Assembly (NCBI RefSeq): GCF_900240285.1
Contig: NZ_OESS01000001.1
Coordinates: forward strand, 682,001 to 746,000
Length of the DNA stretch: 64,000 bases
Direction of reading: 5' to 3'
Source: Halobacillus sp. Marseille-P3879
GTDB taxonomy: Bacteria > Bacillota > Bacilli > Bacillales > Halobacillaceae
Within the stretch, counting starts at the first letter, position 1. Each line of letters opens with the position of its first letter. Below, in pieces: positions 9,281 to 17,023 of the stretch. The position numbers and the translations under genes were made by a program. Under the pieces are notes generated by a model. It was not told where the DNA came from and did not search any database. It worked only from the letters and a program-made list of their open reading frames with translations.

Positions 9281-9318
9281 ATTATTCCTTAAAAGGAATA
9301 TTCCAGTCAAGGAATATT
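9281..9318 (-). promoter_or_regulatory. Promoter and paired palindromic operators of the ArsR operon
   Basis: On the minus strand TTGACT (9310-9305) and AATAAT (9286-9281) are 18 bases apart. Two inverted repeats overlap them: ATTCCTT-AA-AAGGAAT at 9284-9299, and AATATTCC/GGGAATATT-like arms (AATATTCC, 6-nt spacer, GGAATATT) at 9297-9318. Sites spanning the -35 and spacer fit repression by the ArsR protein encoded downstream. Confidence 0.6.
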
Positions 9319-9406
9319 GACGATTTTTTCAGAAACAGTATGAAATACCTATCTGAAAGTTTCAAAGCAATGTAATAGTACTTTTATAAGAAAAGGAGGG
9401 GAGTAA

Positions 9407-9556
9407 ATGAGTGTGTTTTTATTTATTATGGGATTTGTTATATTACTTTTAAGTTTTTTTATAGCTCCGCTTGGTACTTCAAATGCCCTGATGATTTCTG
9501 CGGTTTTATTTGTTTTAGCCCTAGTTCTTTTAATATCGAAATCGAAAAAACTATAG
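9407..9556 (+). CDS. 49-residue membrane protein, unknown
   Basis: Small ORF with an excellent ribosome site (AAGGAGGGGAG, 4 bases upstream of ATG). The product has two hydrophobic segments (about residues 3-20 and 27-43) joined by a short APLGTSNA loop and ends KSKKL. I do not recognise the family. It sits between the ArsR promoter and another small gene on the same strand. Confidence 0.6.
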   Translation: MSVFLFIMGFVILLLSFFIAPLGTSNALMISAVLFVLALVLLISKSKKL

Positions 9557-9634
9557 AATAAAATTTATTATCCAGCTAGATAGACGGTATCAAAAGATAC
9601 GACAGCACCAAGAAGGGAAATAGAGGTGATTAAG

Positions 9635-9805
9635 GTGTTAAGTTATTTTAAGTTCTTCTTATTCATGATTGTTGGTTTTTCAATATGGCAGGTATTGTTC
9701 ACCTCATTTAACCCTGTAGATGTAGTGGGTGTCTCTTTATTTGCAACTTTTTTCAAATGGTTGTATGAGGTGGTTTGGGAAAGAAAGCCAGGTGGTAAGC
9801 GTTAA
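9635..9805 (+). CDS. 56-residue membrane-associated protein, unknown
   Basis: GTG-started ORF with GAGGTG 6 bases upstream. It has a hydrophobic N-terminus (YFKFFLFMIVGFSIWQVLF), a second apolar stretch near residues 30-42, and a charged C-terminus WERKPGGKR. Family not recognised. A hairpin terminator lies about 100 bases downstream. Confidence 0.5.
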   Translation: MLSYFKFFLFMIVGFSIWQVLFTSFNPVDVVGVSLFATFFKWLYEVVWERKPGGKR

Positions 9806-9905
9806 TTTTTAAATTAAATCTGCAGAGGTAGAGAGCGAATCCTAGGCGCAATCGATGCTGATAGGAATAAATATCAGCTGAGCTACATATAGTCTTAGGA
9901 GGGAA

Positions 9906-9940
9906 GAAAAGTCAAAATTTTGTATTTGTATGACTTTTTT
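9906..9940 (+). terminator. Terminator of the small-gene unit
   Basis: AAAAGTCA pairs with TGACTTTT around a 16-base loop, followed by Ts. It lies just before the promoter of the leader-peptide unit. Confidence 0.6.
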
Positions 9941-9951
9941 GAAAATTGGTC

Positions 9952-9980
9952 TTTACTTTAAGATCAGGTTCATATATAAT
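9952..9980 (+). promoter_or_regulatory. Sigma-A-type promoter of the leader-peptide/micro-protein unit
   Basis: TTTACT at 9952-9957 and a perfect TATAAT at 9975-9980, spaced by 17 bases. Confidence 0.75.
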
Positions 9981-10023
9981 TTCCAGTGAAAGAAAAAATT
10001 ATCAGAAAGCGAGGTCGAAACCA

Positions 10024-10092
10024 ATGATGAACAATTTAACTATGAATCAAACTGTACAACTAAATCGACCTGCGCTATTTATTAGACCCTAA
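10024..10092 (+). CDS. 22-codon leader peptide upstream of tandem terminators
   Basis: ATG ATG start with GAGGT 8 bases upstream. The peptide begins MMNNLTMNQTVQL and ends ALFIRP-stop. The stop codon lies 29 bases before the first of three near-identical terminator hairpins, and a strong promoter lies about 45 bases upstream. This is the architecture of ribosome-mediated attenuators that control antibiotic-responsive genes in Bacillales. A leader function is inferred from layout alone. Confidence 0.55.
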   Translation: MMNNLTMNQTVQLNRPALFIRP

Positions 10093-10120
10093 AACGTTTT
10101 AATTAACAAAGGTTTATAAC

Positions 10121-10160
10121 AGCCGCAGGTAGTGCATACTGTATTCCTGTGGCTTTTTTG
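10121..10160 (+). terminator. Tandem terminator 1 after the leader peptide
   Basis: Stem AGCCGCAGG/CCTGTGGCT (one G-U pair) followed by TTTTTT. First of three hairpins that share the same right arm. Confidence 0.75.
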
Positions 10161-10267
10161 CGTCTTATAACGGAGAGCTTTAAAGCAGAGCCACAGGACA
10201 CCTGTGGCTTTTTTGCGTCTTCATAAACGGAGAGCTTTAAAAGCAGAGCCACAGGATACCTGTGGCT
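10146..10267. repeat. Two direct repeats of about 55-58 bases carrying the terminators
   Basis: The blocks at 10146-10200 and 10201-10258 are nearly identical (small indels only) and both run from the terminator right arm CCTGTGGCT through CGGAGAGCTTTAAA to the next left arm. The pattern is best explained by tandem duplication of the attenuator hairpin. Confidence 0.8.
10189..10214 (+). terminator. Tandem terminator 2
   Basis: Perfect 9-bp stem AGCCACAGG/CCTGTGGCT with a 3-base loop, followed by TTTTT. Confidence 0.75.
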
Positions 10268-10273
10268 ATTTCT
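10247..10273 (+). terminator. Tandem terminator 3, weaker U-tract
   Basis: Same 9-bp stem AGCCACAGG/CCTGTGGCT with loop ATA, but followed by ATTTCTT rather than a clean T-run. Confidence 0.6.
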
Positions 10274-10335
10274 TATGGAATCAAAGGGTATTTTTACTCT
10301 TTTGATATAAATTTACAACTTTAAGGAGGTGGGCA

Positions 10336-10476
10336 ATGATGACGATGCATTTCTTTATTTTCACTATTCGTGTGAACCGGCGGAAAAAACAAACTTATTC
10401 ACCACTGCCTGGTTACCGACCGAGTGCTCAAGATCAATGGCTTGACCGAAAAGCAACTGCCAAAAATATCATCTAA
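10336..10476 (+). CDS. YrzI-like micro-protein (46 aa)
   Basis: ATG preceded by AAGGAGGTGGG. The sequence opens MMTMHFFIFTIRVNRRKKQT, which resembles the start of YrzI-family small proteins of Bacillus (short hydrophobic FF.TI strand followed by a basic stretch). The remainder is polar. Function of that family is unknown. It is the first ORF after the tandem terminators. Confidence 0.55.
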   Translation: MMTMHFFIFTIRVNRRKKQTYSPLPGYRPSAQDQWLDRKATAKNII

Positions 10477-10493
10477 GAAAGGGAGTGTAACCG

Positions 10494-10556
10494 ATGGCTG
10501 AACTAGTGAGGATTGAATTTATGAATTGGTTAAATGCGGAGAAGGATTCCGCTTAG
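10494..10556 (+). CDS. Possible 20-codon ORF between YrzI-like genes
   Basis: ATG with GGGAGTG about 8 bases upstream; peptide MAELVRIEFMNWLNAEKDSA. It lies between two small ORFs with good ribosome sites and no terminator between them. Too short to judge further. Confidence 0.3.
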   Translation: MAELVRIEFMNWLNAEKDSA

Positions 10557-10582
10557 TGACAATCACATAGGAGGAATAAACG

Positions 10583-10720
10583 ATGAGAATTAACTTTTTA
10601 ATTTTTGTGATATCATTTGAAAAAATGGCGCCAGAAGAAAGAGATCGTTCGGCTGAGCGCGCGCGATTTATCAGTAATCGCATTAATGAAAGAAAAATGA
10701 AACACAATCAACTGCCATAA
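10583..10720 (+). CDS. YrzI-like micro-protein (45 aa)
   Basis: ATG preceded by AGGAGGAATAAACG. The product starts MRINFLIFVISFEKMAPEER and continues with a charged helix (DRSAERARF, NERKMK). A short hydrophobic strand followed by an acidic-basic helix fits the YrzI-type layout and resembles the 46-residue ORF upstream. It is closed by the palindromic repeat at 10763-10810, which could terminate the unit. Confidence 0.55.
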   Translation: MRINFLIFVISFEKMAPEERDRSAERARFISNRINERKMKHNQLP

Positions 10721-10762
10721 GAACCTTCCGCTTTTTGGGGGACATAGTTAAATAAAACATCG

Positions 10763-10810
10763 GAACTGCCATGACTCTAACTTCTATTGGAGTCTGGCAG
10801 TTTAATTTAA
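10763..10810. repeat. 48-bp palindromic repeat, copy 1
   Basis: Identical to 11858-11905. It forms a hairpin: AACTGCCA pairs with TGGCAGTT and GACTC with GAGTC, followed by TTTAATTTAA. Placed after the YrzI-like unit, where it could also act as terminator. Confidence 0.85.
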
Positions 10811-10818
10811 ATATAGTA

Positions 10819-10873
10819 CATGGCCCCCGCTTTGCTAAAGCGTTAACGCAGTGGGAGTCAGGCACTTCTACTA
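10819..10873. repeat. GC-rich dispersed repeat with TCAGGCAC end, copy 1
   Basis: Shares GCTAAAGCGTTAA, GCAGTGGG and AGGCACTTCTACTA with 11800-11857. The motifs TGCCTGACCCCC and TCAGGCAC are typical of REP-like palindromes dispersed in Bacillaceae genomes. Confidence 0.7.
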
Positions 10874-10881
10874 ATGTTTTA

Positions 10882-11619
10882 TTAAACAGCTTTTTTTCGG
10901 AAAAACATACTTACAAAATTAGCCGCTTTTATTTTAGGGTGTAAGAAAGGTGAAACGTGAACTTTATATTCTTTTTCTTGAATAGCCTTTTTCAACTGAT
11001 CAATGGTTGTGCATTCCGGAATTTCATTAAAGATACATCCGTAGTGAAAACGCTGATCAGCATTACTGCCGCTCACAGCACCGATTTGAAGGTGAGAAGC
11101 TAAAGTTTCCATTTCAGTTTTCATAGTATTCCCATATCTGTATAAGTCTTTTCCGTTAATTTCGAGAGCATCAAACTGTTTTAAGGTTTCATCTTTATGA
11201 TGGAGCCAAGAATTGGATTCTCTCAAAGGGTGAGCTGCAATCTTCAATACATGATCATGATGAACTAACTCCATCAATTCGTCCGCACGGATCCCCTTCT
11301 CTTGAAGACTTAGCTTCTTATAAATGAGCTGGACAGTCTCCCGATTAGCAATAATTAAAAAGCTCCCTTTGTCTTTAACATCAACTTGCATACCAGGAAA
11401 CACTTTTAGTCCATTTACATCATAATAATCATTTTCATAAGAGAAGTTGTTATCGAGCATGTTATAAAGATTAGTAAAATTAGGGTGGTTCACATTTTCC
11501 GTCAAAGCTAACGCATCTAGTCCATTTAAGCTTGCTTCTTCCATTTTTTTCATAAATTCATCTAAAGTAATGGGTGATTTTCTTGATAAATTTGCGTGGG
11601 TATGAAAGTCTATGTGCAT
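10882..11619 (-). CDS. PHP-domain metal-dependent phosphoesterase
   Basis: 245-residue PHP protein: N-terminal MHIDFHTHANLSRKS supplies the HxH metal ligands, with further His in ALTENVNHP, AAHPLRESNSW and a C-terminal SGSNADQR in place of the usual SDAH. Probably a phosphoesterase or hydrolase of unknown substrate. The start is preceded by GGAGAG. It is bracketed by two copies of the same repeat pair in opposite order (10763-10873 and 11800-11905). Confidence 0.8.
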   Translation of the reverse strand: MHIDFHTHANLSRKSPITLDEFMKKMEEASLNGLDALALTENVNHPNFTNLYNMLDNNFSYENDYYDVNGLKVFPGMQVDVKDKGSFLIIANRETVQLIYKKLSLQEKGIRADELMELVHHDHVLKIAAHPLRESNSWLHHKDETLKQFDALEINGKDLYRYGNTMKTEMETLASHLQIGAVSGSNADQRFHYGCIFNEIPECTTIDQLKKAIQEKEYKVHVSPFLHPKIKAANFVSMFFRKKAV

Positions 11620-11799
11620 TTAGCTCTCTCCTTTGTTTTTACTAAACGAATCATCAGCTCAAGTAAGATCCTAACTATCTATTATTGTAACTAAACATTA
11701 TTAAGGGAATTATTGTAATATGTTTACTCAATGTAAATTTTTTCTGAGGTATATTAATTTACTGATAATATCGAGTGAAAGAATAGTATAAGTAATATG

Positions 11800-11857
11800 G
11801 TGCCTGACCCCCGCTCTGCTAAAGCGTTAAGGCAGTGGGGATGAGGCACTTCTACTA
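11800..11857. repeat. GC-rich dispersed repeat, copy 2
   Basis: Same element as 10819-10873, here with the fuller left end GGTGCCTGACCCCC and right end GAGGCACTTCTACTA. In this copy it precedes rather than follows the 48-bp palindrome. Confidence 0.7.
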
Positions 11858-11905
11858 GAACTGCCATGACTCTAACTTCTATTGGAGTCTGGCAGTTTAA
11901 TTTAA
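11858..11905. repeat. 48-bp palindromic repeat, copy 2
   Basis: Base-for-base the same as 10763-10810 over 48 bases, directly abutting the GC-rich repeat. Confidence 0.85.
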
Positions 11906-11988
11906 GATTCTACATAACTAGAACTACTCATGTAGAGGATAGGGTATGATTAAATAGAAGTTGAAAATAAGATAGGGGCGGTGGTTAC

Positions 11989-12282
11989 GTGATTTTAGAA
12001 GCGGTAATGCTGCAAGTTAAGCATGGTAAGGAAGAGGAATATGAGGAAGCCTTTCGAGAAGCATCCAAAATCATATCATCCATGCATGGCTACATCTCAC
12101 ACGAATTGCAGCGATGTATGGAAGTTCAGGGGAAATATTTATTGTTAGTGAAGTGGGAAGCATTAGAAGACCATACAGTTGGGTTTAGGCAATCGAAAGA
12201 GTATCAAGAATGGAAGAGACACTTACATCATTTCTATGACCCCTTTCCAGAAGTTGAACACTTTGAGAATGTTCAGTTATAA
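11989..12282 (+). CDS. Antibiotic biosynthesis monooxygenase (ABM)-domain protein
   Basis: 97-residue single-domain protein of the dimeric ferredoxin-like ABM fold: ILEAVMLQVKHGKEEEYEEAF, SSMHGYISHELQR, then YLLLVKWEALEDHTVGFRQS. Such proteins include heme or quinol monooxygenases, but many have no known substrate. GTG start with GGGGCGGTGG upstream. Monocistronic in appearance. Confidence 0.85.
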   Translation: MILEAVMLQVKHGKEEEYEEAFREASKIISSMHGYISHELQRCMEVQGKYLLLVKWEALEDHTVGFRQSKEYQEWKRHLHHFYDPFPEVEHFENVQL

Positions 12283-12402
12283 ATAGGATATTCAAGGGAC
12301 GATTGTTCAATGGTGGACGAAGCTTTTTACTAGCTCGGCTGTTTTACTGCTAATGGAAAAGAAAAAAGCAAGGTAAAATTGAGATTATTAGGAGGGATTA
12401 GT

Positions 12403-12693
12403 TTGACAGCAAATAAAAGTCTACGGGTATGTGAAAAAGGACATAAGTATTACAAAAGTAGTGATTGTCCTACGTGTCCTACTTGTGATAAAGAAAATAA
12501 ACCTCAAAGTGGCTTCCTATCACAACTAAGTTCACCGGCCAGGAAGGCCTTAGTTCATGAAGGAATTGATACTTTGCAAAAACTTTCTTCATACACAGAA
12601 AAAGAAATTCTAAAACTTCATGGGGTGGGACCAGCTTCCTTACCTACAATGAGAACTTCGCTAGAGAAAGCAGGTTTATCATTTAAAGAATAA
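12403..12693 (+). CDS. Helix-hairpin-helix protein, RNA polymerase alpha-CTD-like
   Basis: 96 residues from a TTG start preceded by AGGAGGG. The N-terminal half carries a possible zinc knuckle (CEKGHKYYKSSDCPTCPTC); the C-terminal half is a HhH domain (LHGVGPASLPTMRTSLEKAG) like the alpha subunit C-terminal domain. Small proteins of this kind occur in Bacillaceae as hypothetical DNA-binding proteins. A nucleic-acid role is inferred from the fold. Confidence 0.75.
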   Translation: MTANKSLRVCEKGHKYYKSSDCPTCPTCDKENKPQSGFLSQLSSPARKALVHEGIDTLQKLSSYTEKEILKLHGVGPASLPTMRTSLEKAGLSFKE

Positions 12694-12860
12694 TAATTTA
12701 TTGTCCCGTAACGGTACTGATAGGTGGGGAACAAACTATTTTGATGCCTGGCACGGAAAAGCTAGATAAGGACAATAACTGAATTTTATCTGAAAAAGAG
12801 TAGTAACTTTATCAATTGAAAATATCATGACTTTAATAAGTGATTCCTTCAAAAGCAAAT

Positions 12861-12917
12861 AGCGGAACAGCCTTAGTCCTAAGAAGCTTAGAACCAAGGC
12901 TGTTTCGGCTTTTTATT
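12861..12917 (+). terminator. Long-stem terminator
   Basis: AGCGGAACAGCCTT pairs with AAGGCTGTTTCGGCT (two mismatches or wobbles) around a partly paired centre with CTAAG/CTTAG, followed by TTTTTATTT. It separates the HhH gene from the convergent ABC transporter and probably acts in both directions. Confidence 0.75.
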
Positions 12918-12934
12918 TCAATTTCTCTATTTGA

Positions 12935-13744
12935 TTAATTCTTATTTCTGAAAAAGTACATCGTCAGCGTACCGAACACGACAATTAAACCTAATGAAAT
13001 GTAAGTGATAATCAACAATTCGCTGGTGACATCATAACCATGAATCAATCCTCTGGCCGCATCGACCACGAAGGTGATGGGATTAATATCAACAAAGTAT
13101 TGCAGCCAATCGGGCATGGTGGTGGGATCGACAAATACGCTGCTTAAGAAGGTGAGTGGGAATAACAGCATCATACTTATGGCCATGAGTGCTTTTTCCG
13201 AGCGAACAATGATTCCTAGCATCGTCCAGATCCAGGATAGACTAAAAGCGAAGAATAGAATAACCAGGACGGCAAGGACGACTCCTGTGAACCCCGCTTC
13301 TGCCCGAAACCCTAGAATGTACCCCAGTGTCACCATGATGGTGGCAGCAAGTGAATATCGCACAACATCCACTAACAGCGCCCCTACTAATACAGCAGGC
13401 TGCCATATCGGCAGTGAACGAAAACGATCAAAGACGCCTTTTTCAATGTCTTTATTCAAATCGAGTCCTGTATACATTGTTATCATTGCCACGGTCATGA
13501 CTAAGATTCCCGGCAGGACAAAGTCTAAGTACTCTCCTGTAGAGCCCGATATCGCACCACCGAATAAGTACGTAAACATCAACAGAAAGATAATCGGGAA
13601 GATCGTCACATCGAATAGCTGCTCTGGAACGTAGCGTATGCGTAATAAGGCCCGCCATGCAAACGTGAGAGCGGCATTCATCGGCGAAGCTTTGGATGGG
13701 CGGTTCTCTAAAGTGATTGATTTCTCTAATGAATTATTCTCCAC
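12935..13744 (-). CDS. ABC-2 type transporter permease (drug exporter)
   Basis: 269-residue membrane subunit of an ABC-2 exporter with six hydrophobic spans, including the family motif around FDRFRSLPIWQPAVLVGALL. It works with the ATPase encoded immediately upstream; the two genes overlap by 11 bases. By similarity to DrrB-type permeases it probably exports a hydrophobic drug or lipid. The substrate is not evident. Confidence 0.9.
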   Translation of the reverse strand: MENNSLEKSITLENRPSKASPMNAALTFAWRALLRIRYVPEQLFDVTIFPIIFLLMFTYLFGGAISGSTGEYLDFVLPGILVMTVAMITMYTGLDLNKDIEKGVFDRFRSLPIWQPAVLVGALLVDVVRYSLAATIMVTLGYILGFRAEAGFTGVVLAVLVILFFAFSLSWIWTMLGIIVRSEKALMAISMMLLFPLTFLSSVFVDPTTMPDWLQYFVDINPITFVVDAARGLIHGYDVTSELLIITYISLGLIVVFGTLTMYFFRNKN

Positions 13745-14714
13745 TTGCTTTCCCGCCTTCCTGTTTCGCCGGCTTTCCGGTAATCGTTAAAAATACATCA
13801 TCTAAACTTGGCTGCTGCAAAGAGAAGTCTTTAACTGTGATTTGCTGGTTCGCGAGTTCTCCAATTGCTTTTGCAGCCTTTGACTGGTCTTTCATCGTAA
13901 CGGAAATCGATAAATGATCGCGGTTCACTTCAGGTGCCTGTGTGAACATCCCTTCAAAGATGGACTCGGCCTGATTCAAATCCTGTTCGTCTTCAAATTC
14001 AATAGTCAAGCTTCGAACACCAATCGACGATTTCAATTCGGCACTCGTTCCTTCTGCAATGAGAACGCCTCGGTCGATGACGCCAATCAGGTCAGCAAGC
14101 TGATCGGCTTCTTCTAAGTATTGCGTCGTAAGAAATACAGTCGTTCCTTTTTTGACTAAGGCTCGAACGATATCCCACACTTCATTCCGGCTTCTTGGAT
14201 CAAGGCCTGTGGTGGGTTCATCTAAAAAGAGCAGTTCTGGTGAGGTGACAATACTTGCGGCAATATCAATTCTTCTTCTCATTCCGCCGGAGTATTTCTT
14301 CACCTGGCGCTTTGCTGCATCTTGTAAATTAAAAGCGGCTAATAATTCATCGGCGCGCTTCTTTGCTTCTTTACGGGAAAATCCAACTAACCTGCCAATG
14401 AAGATGAGATTCTCCCGGCCGGATAATTCCTCATCAACAGAAGCAAACTGTCCCGTCAAACTGATCGACTGCCTTACTTCATCCGCTTCTTTTGCCAGGT
14501 CATATCCCATGACTTTCGCCTGGCCTTCTGTTGGTTTCAGCAGCGTGGCCAGCATACGGATCATCGTCGTTTTACCAGCCCCGTTAGGGCCGAGGAATCC
14601 ATAGACAATTCCTTTAGGCACCTTTAAGCTGATGCCATCTACAGCTCGTTCTTTTCCAAACGCTTTCACTAATTGATCGGCTTCTACTGCATATGTTTGA
14701 TTGGAGTGTTCCAT
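13734..14714 (-). CDS. ABC transporter ATP-binding protein, DrrA type
   Basis: 326-residue ATPase with Walker A GPNGAGKTT (residues ~39-47), signature YSGGMRRRIDIA, Walker B LLFLDEPTTGLD and the switch His region TTQYLEEADQLAD, plus the C-terminal domain typical of daunorubicin-resistance-type ATPases. It forms an exporter with the overlapping downstream permease. The start is preceded by GGAGG. No regulator gene is adjacent. Confidence 0.93.
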   Translation of the reverse strand: MEHSNQTYAVEADQLVKAFGKERAVDGISLKVPKGIVYGFLGPNGAGKTTMIRMLATLLKPTEGQAKVMGYDLAKEADEVRQSISLTGQFASVDEELSGRENLIFIGRLVGFSRKEAKKRADELLAAFNLQDAAKRQVKKYSGGMRRRIDIAASIVTSPELLFLDEPTTGLDPRSRNEVWDIVRALVKKGTTVFLTTQYLEEADQLADLIGVIDRGVLIAEGTSAELKSSIGVRSLTIEFEDEQDLNQAESIFEGMFTQAPEVNRDHLSISVTMKDQSKAAKAIGELANQQITVKDFSLQQPSLDDVFLTITGKPAKQEGGKASGE

Positions 14715-14971
14715 TATTAGGCCTCCCTCTTCCCTTCATTTTATCACAAGCTGTACGTCTTGCTATTCGTCTAAAGGATGACTTTAACTAAGGTTTATAA
14801 AAACGATCAGCCGGCTTTTAAGCAAACCGTGTTGGATCCTAACTATAAATATAAATAAGGAAAAGGTTGGGAAGTTATGAATAAATATTTCATTATTTAG
14901 GGAGTTTTAATTTACTTTTCACATTTTTCTTCGCTGGACGATCAGGTGGCTTATAATGGAAGCACAGTCCA

Positions 14972-15922
14972 TTACACTGCCTTCCTTTTTTCTTTGAGAA
15001 TCAATTTGTGGCGGGAATGATTTAACCCGACACTAAATAAAGCAAATAGCAAGATAATCAATATACCTGATAATGAATGGTAAGAAGTAGATATTCGAGG
15101 ATCAAGTAATTGAAAAGCAAAAGTGAATATCGGTATAAATGAAAGAGACATCATCACAAAAAAACTATCACAATACTGTATCCCTATCTGTAAACAGTAG
15201 AGAGGCAAAGTAACACCTAACAGGGATACAATCAGAATCCATAACCAATTCGCAGATAATTGCTGCAATAAATTACCTTGTTGAATGGAAAGGTAGAGAG
15301 ATAATCCAACAATGGCATAAAATCGGTGCGCTAGTATTTTGGAGGAACTCCATTGGGCTGTACTTAGTCGTTTGGAGAAAATGGCTGCTAACGCTGCACA
15401 GAATCCACACAAGATAGAAGAGAATAATCCTAAAACGGCAACGGGTAGAGATTCAAAATCAATTCCTGAACTCCCCTGCAAGGTACTTCCAATTAAAAAA
15501 AGACTGCCTATTAAAGCACCCAATCCTATTAAGAGGTCGAGTTTATTCATTTTGCTTCCATAAACTAAGCGAATAATGATTAAGGAAGAGACCGGTCCAA
15601 TTCCTATTTCGATAGCACCTACAATGGCAGGTTCTATGTACTTTAAGGCAAAATAAAAACTCATAAATGCACCTGCAGTACTAAGATTGATCCCAACGAT
15701 ATCCTTAAGAAAACTTTTTTCGATTTTCATAGACTGAAAGGATTGTTTCAGTTGAGTGGCTTGAAAAAAGAATGCAGTAATAAGAAAGCTAATAAACGTA
15801 AAGAAGAAGGGACTAATGGCTTGGACTTTGTTTGAATAATAAACGTTGCTTCCGGAAGTTAAAAACGCTGAAGCAATTAAAAAAGCAGTTCCAACGATGG
15901 CATAGTTCTTAGTTAAGCTCAA
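14972..15922 (-). CDS. EamA/DMT-superfamily transporter
   Basis: 316 residues with ten hydrophobic segments in two EamA halves, starting MSLTKNYAIVGTAFLIASAF and ending in a basic tail RHKLILKEKRKAV. Such transporters export amino acids or metabolites, and the substrate cannot be told. It lies 129 bases downstream of the SDR gene on the same strand, with a strong hairpin between them. Confidence 0.85.
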   Translation of the reverse strand: MSLTKNYAIVGTAFLIASAFLTSGSNVYYSNKVQAISPFFFTFISFLITAFFFQATQLKQSFQSMKIEKSFLKDIVGINLSTAGAFMSFYFALKYIEPAIVGAIEIGIGPVSSLIIIRLVYGSKMNKLDLLIGLGALIGSLFLIGSTLQGSSGIDFESLPVAVLGLFSSILCGFCAALAAIFSKRLSTAQWSSSKILAHRFYAIVGLSLYLSIQQGNLLQQLSANWLWILIVSLLGVTLPLYCLQIGIQYCDSFFVMMSLSFIPIFTFAFQLLDPRISTSYHSLSGILIILLFALFSVGLNHSRHKLILKEKRKAV

Positions 15923-16012
15923 TGACAGCCTCCTTTACCTGATGAAATTTTCCTTTTTATGTATAATGTTGTTATTCTAAATTTGGCAGGATGGATTGTC
16001 AATGTTATCTTG

Positions 16013-16046
16013 AACGAGCGCTCCCTTAACCAGAAGAGCGCTCGTT
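16013..16046 (-). terminator. Hairpin between the SDR and EamA genes
   Basis: Perfect 11-bp stem AACGAGCGCTC/GAGCGCTCGTT. The T-tract on the minus side is weak, so termination may be partial. Confidence 0.5.
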
Positions 16047-16051
16047 TGTGA

Positions 16052-16930
16052 TTAATTTTGTTTTTCCACGTGCTTTTTAAAATAATTGCCCCAATGAGGC
16101 TGTGTGCCATCCACGTCTTTAAAACCGTAAATCTCTGAGAGCTCCCAAGTGCTTAATGTCCTTCCGTTAAACCTACGCACGTCCGGATCCAACGCCAGAT
16201 GTTTAAGGGCTTCTCCGATATAATAGGGGGTTTCAGAGGCAATAAAGTGTTTTTCGACTTTCACTGCTTCCTTCCAGTTTTCTTCGGTTACGCCGAAATG
16301 ATCCAGCATGGCTTCTGAACGGAGGAATCCAGGAGTTAAAGCTATGGAAGTAATATGGTAATCTTTGAGATCCTGTGCCATAGCTGCAGCCATATGGATG
16401 TTTGATATCTTCGCTAAACTATAATAAAAATTCCCTCTATATTTCGAATCTATCCCGTCCGTGATTTCTACAATCAATCCTTTGTTATTCTTTTTCAATA
16501 TTGGTACGGCATAATGAGAAGTAATGAAATGAGCTTGTACAGCTTGTTTTTGCATTTGCAATCCCTTGTGTAAATCATGGTCCCCAACATCCTTGCCCCA
16601 TTCTGTCAGCGGATCTCCTCCCCAAATATCATTCACAAGGATGTCTAATCTTCCGTTTTGTTCATCGTTCACTTTGTTTATGAACCTTCTCACTTGCTCT
16701 TCGTCTGTATGGTCCACTTTTACTGGAATTCCCAACCCGCCTGCTTCATTGACGAATTCGGCTGTCTTTTCAATTGTTTCTTTTCGTTGCATAGGAGAAG
16801 TTTCTTCTCTTGTTGTACGTCCAGTCACATATACAGTTGCTCCCGCTTCACCAAGCTTGATGGCCATAGCTCGGCCTGCTCCCCTTGTTGCGCCAGCTAC
16901 GATGGCTGTTTGATTTTTTAAATTCATCAT
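16052..16930 (-). CDS. Short-chain dehydrogenase/reductase
   Basis: 292-residue SDR oxidoreductase. The nucleotide site is VAGATRGAGRAMA near the N-terminus, the structural LVNDIWGG replaces the usual NNAG, and the catalytic pair is YYSLAK (Tyr and Lys). Substrate unknown; larger than minimal SDRs because of a C-terminal extension rich in aromatic residues. GGAAGG precedes the double ATG. It is divergent from a WYL regulator gene that probably controls it. Confidence 0.88.
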   Translation of the reverse strand: MMNLKNQTAIVAGATRGAGRAMAIKLGEAGATVYVTGRTTREETSPMQRKETIEKTAEFVNEAGGLGIPVKVDHTDEEQVRRFINKVNDEQNGRLDILVNDIWGGDPLTEWGKDVGDHDLHKGLQMQKQAVQAHFITSHYAVPILKKNNKGLIVEITDGIDSKYRGNFYYSLAKISNIHMAAAMAQDLKDYHITSIALTPGFLRSEAMLDHFGVTEENWKEAVKVEKHFIASETPYYIGEALKHLALDPDVRRFNGRTLSTWELSEIYGFKDVDGTQPHWGNYFKKHVEKQN

Positions 16931-17023
16931 TTATCTATCCTTCCTTTCTTTTTATGTAACAATATAATAAATTGGATATATGACAGGTCATGTCATGATT
17001 AAAAAAATAAAGGAGAAAAGCTG

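Noticed and set aside
10882-11905. Insertion sequence carrying the PHP gene between repeats
   Set aside because: No transposase gene is present, and the flanking repeats are in swapped order rather than terminal inverted repeats.
14878-14970. Short membrane-like frame with internal stops upstream of the ABC operon
   Set aside because: Interrupted by TAG and TAA within 30 codons; too short to call a pseudogene.
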